From assembly GCA_001584585.1 (NCBI GenBank), contig LSYV01000055.1:64736-82385 (forward strand): a stretch of 17,650 nt of DNA, read 5' to 3'. Source of the stretch: Gonium pectorale. Its lineage: Eukaryota; Chlorophyta; Chlorophyceae; Chlamydomonadales; Volvocaceae. This document shows positions 9,510 to 15,848 of this stretch, in pieces (position 1 is the stretch's first letter; every line of letters starts with the position of its first letter). The notes under the pieces were generated by a model. It was not told where the DNA came from, made no database searches, and saw nothing but the letters and a program-made list of their open reading frames with translations. The position numbers and the translations under genes were made by a program.

Positions 9510-10371
9510 TCTTTTCCTGCTTTGAGCGTGTGAGCGACGCAAGGATAATGGCGTACTTGGCGCCCTACTGCGTACAGCTAGTTGCGAAAGGTTGAGTACG
9601 CTCACTTAGCAGCCTCTATGCTCCCACGCGAGTGGGAACGAGCACACGGAGAAGATCGACGGTCAACCGCCCAACAGCCCCAACCGCCGCTGCCGGACTC
9701 CTGGAGCTGCGGTGATCTGCAGCGAGGTAAAGTGTAAGTATTTTGTGGCTGATAAGCTGTCTTTCCGGACACCATCAGGGACATCGGCTTACGCTGGCCC
9801 ATGGGACGGTTGGAGGGCGTGAACTTGTTCCTCGTTGATTCCGTTGCTTTCCGTTTGACGTGCACAGGCCAGATGACCCAAGTATGCCCCCCCTACATGC
9901 ATGCACATATGGCACATGCACATCGGGACGTGGAGTCACGAGCAGCTTCCCACGCTGCCTGCTGCCTGCTAGGCCCCTGACATACGGCACGGGCAAACCC
10001 TGCTGTGGGCCATACCTGGCACTCTAGCTGTAAAAGCCTTGCGCATAAAGGGCTCACCTCCCCACCTGTGTGCGACACTGTCGGTCCTTTACCGACACGG
10101 TCCTGCCACGGATTGGCAAAGATCGGCAGAGATAGGGAAACCTACAGAAGCGCACCGATGCCGCACACTGGCGTACAGGTCCTGATGTATGTCTTTGCAG
10201 CCCAAATGCGGGTCTGCAGGGTGCTTCAGGCCTTCAGCTTGCTGACAGGGTGGCGAAAGTAAAGTCACACCGGTTGTATGTTGGGGGGCGGGACGACCGT
10301 CACATGTCTTGCTCTGTACCCGCTGCCCTAATGGAAACGTCACGCCTTCGGGCGTGTATGGCCGTAGAGGC

Positions 10372-10737
10372 GGGCTCCCTCTTTCTGTGCAGGTTTCTCG
10401 TTTATATGCCACCCACGGCACTGGCACCAAAGGGCCTTGGCCAGAACGTGGAATGGGAGGCTGTGCAAATGTGAATGCGGAGTGCTGGTTTCCCGAGGAG
10501 TAGCCGGGCACGTCCGTTTACACGAGGCAAGGAGACGAGGACGCGAGGTTACAGGTTGCGCCCACCTTATGGTGGGTCTTGTTGCGGTCTCACGATCCAA
10601 TTGGATCCATGCTACGTTAGCAACTGTAGCAACCGCAAATCAATCGACCTGCCAGAGAATCTAGCCAATCAACTGGGCTTCAAGTCCTGGGCTTCAACTC
10701 CAATCAACTGGGCTCCCTCTTTCTGTGCAGGTTTCTC
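10372..10737 (+). repeat. 28-bp exact direct repeat bounding a ~310-bp segment
   Basis: The sequence beginning GGGCTCCCTCTTTC and ending GCAGGTTTCTC occurs exactly at 10372-10399 and 10710-10737, with starts 338 bp apart. The segment between has a short frame (about 10466-10560) with CECG, then HVRLH: a C-x-C-x10-H-x3-H pattern like a degenerate zinc finger. Just before copy 2, CAATCAACTGGGCT is itself repeated (about 10666 and 10692). A decayed or internally duplicated mobile element is possible, but no family was recognised. Confidence 0.6.
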
Positions 10738-11057
10738 TTTTCTCCTAGCCAGTCTTGACATCCTTAGCACCTCCGCGGAGCCAACGTGGGTACTCCTTGC
10801 CCTGCAACTAGATCGGGCCGTCACATCTAGCCAAATCAACTCCGGTTCAAACGCCGCCTTGCAACAGCGCGGATCTTGACTCCTCTTGCAACCCGCCGGA
10901 ACGGGGGTCAGACCGCGACCAGCGACTCAAGGTCTTGAATGACGATGAGACCGCGAAGTACCTGGGGCTTATATGTATAGATCTGGGCGACGCTTCACTG
11001 GGTGCACCGGTGAAATCCTCAACGCTGGGAGGCGAGCCATACATACGGAAGGCTCTC

Positions 11058-11571
11058 ACTTTGCATACTGTGTGTGCCCACCAGGCGGATGGCTTCCCGG
11101 CAGATTGTCACCGCGTCTGCAGAAGGCTCTCACTCTCGCAAGGTGTGGGAGTCGGCCGAGGCCATCGGAAGGCATCCCTTTCGCCCCTGTAACAGCGATC
11201 GCGGCGGCTTAGGCGACCGGTACTGACTAATCAGCCAACAGATGAAGGAGAGCACTAAGTGCGAGGTGGCTCTGGAGCCTGAGCGCACGGAACGCGAGGT
11301 GGCTGCGGAGCGCGAGCGCACCGAGCGGAAGGTGCGCATGTGCATCGCGCTCCAGCGCCACCTTGCGCGTTGTGCTCTCCTTCATTTGTTCGCTGATTAG
11401 CCAGCAGCCTTAGCCGCCGGCAATTGCTGTTACGAAGGCGGAAGGGGCATGCCTTCCAATGACCTCGGCCGACTCCCAGACCTTGCGGGAGTGAGAGCCT
11501 TCTGCAGACGCCACGGTGGCAATCCTCCGGGAAGCCATCCGCGCCTGGTGGGCACACACAGTATGCAAAGT
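11058..11571. repeat. Large imperfect foldback (inverted repeat) with ~220-bp arms
   Basis: The left arm (11058-11278) and the reverse complement of the right arm (11571-11349) align over their whole length with scattered substitutions and a few small indels. The first 30 bases (starting ACTTTGCATACTGTG) are essentially identical. The spacer, 11279-11348, completes a 33-bp tandem repeat (11261-11293, 11294-11326) rich in Glu/Arg codons. A 52-residue ATG frame (11242-11400) crosses the centre and reads ALEPERTEREVAAERERTER-like charged repeats. The minus reading of the right arm keeps a cleaner frame (KVWESAEVIGRHAPSAF), so the arms look like copies of former coding sequence, the right one better preserved. 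This could be a foldback transposon or a duplicated transposon fragment. Confidence 0.75.
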
Positions 11572-12351
11572 CACGCTTCAGCAGGTCAGCGGGCCCCGGG
11601 TCGGAGAGTTTTATTACCAACAAGACGGTGCCCAGGTGCAAAACGGCATGCCCGAAAAGCACCACCAAGGTTCAACAGGACTGCAAGTTACAACTTCAGC
11701 CAACGCAGCGAGCACTGAGCAGGATGTTGCTATACCCGGTCGTTGGCCTCACAGAACCTCACAGAACTGAATGCTCAATGATTGATCTAGGCACACTCAG
11801 TGGACAGAGGGCGTCAACCGGTCCCCCAGGGGACGCAACCCCTGGCACAGGGCGGGGCAAGGAAACCCAGTGCGAGGCGGCTGCCGAGGCAATGACTGGG
11901 TCCGCACGGGCGGCCTGCCCAGTGCGGCCAGCCCTTGAGACCGAGAGTGCTTTTGTACCGCGAGGACGGGGCGCCGCCAGGCTGGGCTGATCCTCCGCAC
12001 CTGTCGCATCAACGACAAGCGGCGCACCGCCCCAGCGGGTTTGGTCCAGAGGCGCGATGGGCGTGTGGTGGCCAGGCCAGCGCCTCCCCGGAGCCAGTGT
12101 CCGCGGCGCCCCTCCCAGGGGTGTCTGCAGGGCACTTCACCAGCAGGAGTTCCAAGCCTGTCCACGCGATCCAGGCTGGCCGGCTGACAGGTCCAATGGT
12201 GCGCGACAGCGCAGTGCTCCCCGCTGACAGCACCCATGCGTGCCCATCAGTTAACACTACTGCGCGGACGGCTCCATACAGGGGACTGGATGCAAGCTAT
12301 ACTATCAGCGCATAAGCCTCTATGGCGGGGACAGTCACGGCATCAAAATAA

Positions 12352-12370
12352 TCTATATATTGCATATAAT
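12352..12370 (+). promoter_or_regulatory. AT-rich TATA-like stretch upstream of RPL23
   Basis: The stretch TCTATATATTGCATATAAT sits in the most AT-rich part of the window (about 12340-12420), some 245 bp before the RPL23 start codon and on its coding strand. It could be the core promoter region, with the 5'UTR and its putative intron downstream. The assignment rests on composition and position only. Confidence 0.35.
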
Positions 12371-12526
12371 TTGTCAGACTACACTGTGTTGTATGTGCAC
12401 GCGTTGAAAGCATGTGAAAATGGGGCAGTGCGTTTAGCGCCTGGGGGCGCGCTCCCTGGAGCACTAGGGCCCGGCGCAGAAAACGTCCGTCGTCACCCCC
12501 GCCTCCCTCTCTTGGCTTGTCGTCAG

Positions 12527-12596
12527 GTGCGTCTGCTCATTTTGCGTCTACAAATTATGATATAGCACTTACGCTACTCTCTTTTCTCTCGCTCAG
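12527..12596 (+). other. Putative 5'UTR intron of RPL23
   Basis: A strong donor, TCAG followed by GTGCGT, lies at 12527. A pyrimidine-rich acceptor, CTCTCTTTTCTCTCGCTCAG, ends at 12596. They would remove 70 bp and leave 17 bases (ACACAAGGCGAGCCAAA) before the ATG at 12614. Introns in ribosomal protein leaders are common, but there is no reading frame here to test the junction. Confidence 0.4.
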
Positions 12597-12613
12597 ACAC
12601 AAGGCGAGCCAAA

Positions 12614-13437
12614 ATGGCGTCCAAACGCAAGGGTGGCACGTCGGGTAACAAGTTCCGCATGGCCCTGGGTCTGCCAGTGGCTGCGGTCATGAACTGCGCC
12701 GACAACACTGGCGCGAAGAACCTGTACGTCATCTCGGTGGTCGGCTGGGGCAGCAGGCTGAACCGCCTGCCCGCCGCTGCCTGCGGTGACATGGTCATGG
12801 CCTCTGTCAAGAAGGGCAAGCCTGATCTGCGCAAGAAGGGTGAGCAGTCGGCGACGGCGAGCGGCGGCTGGGCGCTAGCGAGCGAGCGGCTTATACGAGG
12901 GAGCTCTTCAGTACTGGCCATTTACAGCTATGAGTCTGCGGCATAATTCCGGAGCTGCTGGCGTCGGGCGTGCCGAACCCCCGAAGCATGCCATGTACAG
13001 AGGGGCATGTTACGGACCCGGGTTGTTCTCCGTGTGGTGCGATTTCCAAGGGCGAGTGGGATTCATCTCCTGCGTACATCACAACCCGCACCGTCCCCAC
13101 GGCCACCGGACTGGACGCCGGGAGGTCCGAACCTGGTGTTTCCATGCGGGCCCTGCCCCCTCTCGCGTCGCATGGGATTCGGCTGAAGGGCCAGCAGCGT
13201 TACTTTCTTACAAGCCCTACACCATCCCTCTCGCTTGCAGTGACCCCGGCGGTGGTCATCCGCCAGCGCAAGCCCTTCCGCCGGAAGGAGGGTGTCTACA
13301 TCTACTTCGAGGACAACGCCGGCGTCATCGTCAACCCCAAGGGTGAGATGAAGGGCTCGGCCATCACCGGCCCCGTCGCCAAGGAGTGCGCGGACCTGTG
13401 GCCGCGTATCGCCAGCGCTGCCAACTCGATCGTCTAA
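12614..13437 (+). CDS. RPL23: 60S ribosomal protein uL14 (RPL23), cytosolic
   Basis: Two exons, 12614-12839 and 13241-13437, join in phase 1 across a GTGAGC...TTGCAG intron (12840-13240) and encode 140 residues, the usual length for eukaryotic uL14. The protein starts [20 protein letters not shown]. It contains the family core [20 protein letters not shown] (about 30-49), [20 protein letters not shown] (54-73), [33 protein letters not shown] and the C-terminal [20 protein letters not shown]. uL14 binds 23S/28S-type rRNA on the subunit-joining face of the large subunit and contacts elongation factors and eIF6. The start is the first ATG after a pyrimidine-rich leader. It is complete, with no oddity in conserved positions. 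Two snoRNA candidates lie about 1 kb downstream on the same strand. Confidence 0.97.
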
Positions 13438-14412
13438 AGGTGCGAGCTGGACGGAAGGGGCAGGCGGGGCGTGGGTGGGGGGGGGCAGCCAACCGAGGCG
13501 GGGAGTTGGCTTTGGGTATAATGCTGAGGAGCGGAATCGTGCAGCGGACTTCACGGGGGGGAATCTAGTGGCAAGAAAGCAGCGTCACTTCAGGGCAGCT
13601 ACTTCACGCTGTTTGGGGTCTCGGCACGCTCTGCTTGCTCACGGAGCTGCGCAGGCCCTTGTGCGTTGGGCACTGCCAAGCCCTAGTGCCCTAGACGGTA
13701 ACGACGGCGTGTCCACCCCCTTTCTGACGGCGTGTCCCTACCTGTCGTGTGCCCTCGTGCCGTGCAGGGTTGTTGCATCGTGTAACTACTCGGCGCGTCC
13801 TGAGCGCTCTCGGTGCCTCCCGGTCCCTTGCAGCGCATTGCAGCCAAAACGGCAGCCGCAGCAGCATGAAGGAACAATGAACAGGCGCGGTTTTGCATGC
13901 AGGAGTCGTAGCCGCAGCAGCAGTAGCGGCGGAAGCAAGCACAGCGGAAGAAGGCCTACATGCGGCTGTGGTGCCAGTGCGCGTGCGACAGCTGTAAGGG
14001 GGCGTGGGTTGTGGGTTGCAGCAGCTGGCCTAAGCTGTACTGTAGCAGCTGGGAAAGCAGGTAAGCGTCGGGTTGCTCCGTCGTGTGGTCCATGCTTGTC
14101 CTGCTCTTGAATGCTTCTATTCGGGATCGGCCACGGTTCTACAGCCCGCATTTGCGAGCCGCATGTGTGTCCAGCGAGGTGATGCTTATGGATCACGTTC
14201 GCCTGCGGACGAGGTTTCACAGTAGGGTGAATATTTTGACGGTGCCGTGCCGGGTGGTGCATTTAATCCGGTGCCTCTGATACGGGGAGTCCTGCATCTG
14301 AAGCGACGCATATGGGTGAGGGGCCGGCAGGGGTGGGTGTTGTTTGGCCGCAGCGCGTGCGTGTCGTGTGGCTTGTCGGGTCCGCTTGTCCCGGGGTTTA
14401 CATGTTGAGGCC
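13438..14412 (+). other. RPL23 3' flank/3'UTR and spacer before the snoRNA candidates
   Basis: Immediately after the stop the sense strand is G-rich, as in algal 3'UTRs. TGTAA, the green-algal polyadenylation motif, occurs at 13781-13785 (344 bases past the stop) and again at 13993-13997. A long frame spans 13475-14110, but it consists of 3'UTR-like sequence with Ser/Gly/Ala repeats and has no family similarity. A good donor-like CAG/GTAAGC lies at about 14060, which could begin an intron of a transcript that hosts the snoRNAs. No protein gene was recognised. Confidence 0.5.
13781..13785 (+). terminator. Candidate polyadenylation signal (TGTAA) of RPL23
   Basis: The TGTAA pentamer is the typical polyadenylation motif in volvocine algae, and this is the first one downstream of the RPL23 stop on the coding strand. 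A second copy at 13993-13997 is an alternative. Use of either site is inferred. Confidence 0.4.
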
Positions 14413-14497
14413 TGGCCGGCGATGAAGCAAAACACACAATGGCTTAATCTTTGCTTACCCTCCGGGGGATGCTGAGAAGTGTATGCGTCTGAGGCCA
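14413..14497 (+). ncRNA. Box C/D snoRNA candidate 1, with 18S rRNA complementarity
   Basis: The elements appear in canonical order: terminal stem TGGCC (14413-14417); box C GCGATGA (14419-14425, one mismatch to RTGATGA); guide ATGGCTTAATCTTTG (14439-14453); degenerate box D' CTTA (14454-14457); box C' ATGCTGA (14469-14475); a second guide region; box D CTGA (14489-14492); and the closing stem GGCCA (14493-14497), an exact complement of the opening one. The 15-nt guide is complementary to CAAAGATTAAGCCAT, the nearly universal sequence about 40 nt from the 5' end of eukaryotic 18S rRNA. Box C/D snoRNAs direct 2'-O-methylation five nucleotides upstream of D or D', here predicting the G of CAAAG if CTTA is the D' box. 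The weak D' box is the main doubt. A near copy follows 119 bp downstream. Confidence 0.7.
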
Positions 14498-14531
14498 GAC
14501 TCTTCACGGTGATCGTTGCACTGTCATGGCG

Positions 14532-14617
14532 CCCGATGATGAGACGTAATTCAATATATGGCTTAATCTTTGCTTACCCTTTTGGGGGTGCTGAGAATTG
14601 AATACGTCTGAGGGTTG
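14532..14617 (+). ncRNA. Box C/D snoRNA candidate 2, paralogue of candidate 1
   Basis: This candidate has a perfect box C, ATGATGA (14536-14542); the same 15-nt 18S-complementary guide (14558-14572); D' CTTA (14573-14576); C' GTGCTGA (14588-14594, one mismatch to RTGATGA); and box D CTGA (14608-14611). A short CCC/GGG stem (14532-14534 with 14612-14614) closes it, weaker than in candidate 1. The guide through C' is nearly identical to candidate 1. The segment before box D differs (GAATTGAATACGT here, GAAGTGTATGCGT there), so the two would share one target and differ in the other. An additional inner stem is possible between GACGTAATTCAAT (14542-14554) and ATTGAATACGTC (14597-14608). The ends are approximate. 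Confidence 0.7.
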
Positions 14618-15848
14618 TGACGAGCACAGCAAGGGCATGCTTGCATTCGTGTGTCACCACCCGCGGTGTTTCGTTCTGAGATTCGCGTTGTGCTTCTGTG
14701 CCGGTAGTCCGGTGCCTGTTGAGCGCTGTCGTTTTCCTGTGGATAAGGATTGGCTGTTCGTTGGTGTTTTGTGTCTCGTGTGGGAAGGCTGCGAGTCCTA
14801 CCGTCTGGTATGGGGATTTCCAACATCAGCCGTACAGCAGCCCAGCTGTCAGTCGCTCTAACGCAGTTACCTCCGCATGTGCATGAAGTGTCATGGATTC
14901 AATAATCAAGCCACCGACCGGTGACCAGCAGGCAGTTTCAAGGCATCTGGTGGCCATGCCACAAAACACATATGGATACCTGCACATATGGATACACACT
15001 GGGTAACCGGCAAGTACAACAGCACGCACGCACAAACCCTCGCCAAAACCCCCAGGCATGGCAACCGACAGCCACTTGTACCAAGTATGGCACGGCCGTC
15101 GCATGCACATGACAGCGGCATGCCAAAGCCATACTAGCACGTGCATGCAGAGGGGCCCTTGAGCATCAGGGCAAAGGAGGGCAATCACTTCAAGCCAGTT
15201 CACTCCGTCATCCAAGCAAGATGGAGGCAGAGAACTCATGAGATTTGTAAGGCAGGATTGGCCAGCTGTGACAGGCCACGGTCGGCCGGGCGCGTCTACG
15301 TTGCACGCCTGGCCTTGAAATGAAACTCTGGATTTGGAGGGGTCCATCAGCCGGCCAACCACATTACATTGTGCTGGTTTCATTTTTAGGATGTGTCCGT
15401 AATTGTGGTTCCCTCACGCCTCAGCTAAGGTGGGTGGACACAGGCACGCGGCTCAGGGCCTGGTCGGTTTGGATGCCGTGGTAGTTTGGATGCCCTGTAA
15501 GTTGAGCTTGTACGTATGAGACATGGCATAACCTGACTGTCAAAATATTGCAATTATGAACGAGGAACTGTTACACGGGAAGGAACTGTGCTGGGGGAAG
15601 GCGGCGTGCTGCGCCGGCACGACATAGTACGGCACAGCAGGCGGAGCATGCATGGCAACACTGGCAGCACTGCGTCCCACTCGATACACCCAGCATATAG
15701 TATATGGTGGGCTGTCGAGAACTGCACTCTGGGCGAGTTCTTTCAAATGTATATTGCCGCGCAGTAGGCCACTGCTCCTGATACAGTTCTACAGTCCTGA
15801 ACGCACGAAAAAAACCTCGTGCAATTCTTAGGCCCTCCTCGCGGCGCC
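14618..15848. other. Intergenic interval between the snoRNA candidates and the FHA gene
   Basis: No gene is supported. Small repeats are present: ACATATGGATAC at about 14968 and 14985, and GTTTGGATGCC twice at about 15469-15495. A TATA-like CATATAGTATATGG lies at about 15694-15707, some 145 bp before the FHA start codon, and may mark its promoter. Several open frames of 60-185 residues on both strands lack family features or splice partners. I looked for further box C/D pairs here and found none convincing. Confidence 0.45.
15694..15707 (+). promoter_or_regulatory. TATA-like motif upstream of the FHA gene
   Basis: CATATAGTATATGG is an AT-rich island in otherwise GC-rich DNA, about 145 bp upstream of the start codon on the coding strand. 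Its position suits a core promoter with a short leader. No other support is visible. Confidence 0.3.

Larger units (their letters stand above)
9510..12460. other. Intergenic interval with repeat and possible transposon debris; 5' flank of the DUF1995 gene
   Basis: No gene could be supported in these roughly 2.95 kb. The first bases (9510-9605) are the upstream flank of the minus-strand DUF1995 gene; its frame stays open to 9605 but has no ATG. The rest has lower GC content than the gene bodies. It contains a 7-bp perfect hairpin at 10079-10097 (TGTCGGT/ACCGACA), a 6-bp stem closed by a TTCG loop at 10341-10356, a 28-bp direct repeat at 10372 and 10710, and a large foldback at 11058-11571. Fragmentary frames look like decayed mobile-element coding sequence rather than intact genes. 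Confidence 0.5.

Noticed and set aside
11255..11668. Minus-strand open frame of about 137 residues across the foldback
   Set aside because: It starts at a non-ATG codon, changes to a Cys/Pro/Arg-rich shadow inside the arm, and a different frame of the same arm looks more protein-like. It is better described as repeat debris.
13475..14110. Plus-strand open frame of about 210 residues downstream of RPL23
   Set aside because: It begins inside the G-rich 3' flank, contains TGTAA motifs, has low-complexity Ser/Gly/Ala content and shows no recognisable domain.
14178..14279. A third box C/D snoRNA (GTGATGC to CTGA)
   Set aside because: Box C lacks its last A, there is no terminal stem, the spacing is long and no internal D'/C' pair or rRNA complement was recognised.
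14464..14493. TPP riboswitch suggested by GGGGGTGCTGAGA
   Set aside because: Only a short string resembles the THI box. The ACCC...GAACCTGA arm and the pyrophosphate-helix sequences are missing, whereas the box C/D elements and the 18S complement explain the repeat.
14439..14572. Fragments of 18S rDNA on the minus strand
   Set aside because: Only 15 nt match 18S and the match stops abruptly on both sides in both copies. An rDNA fragment would not carry C, D', C' and D boxes at matching positions.
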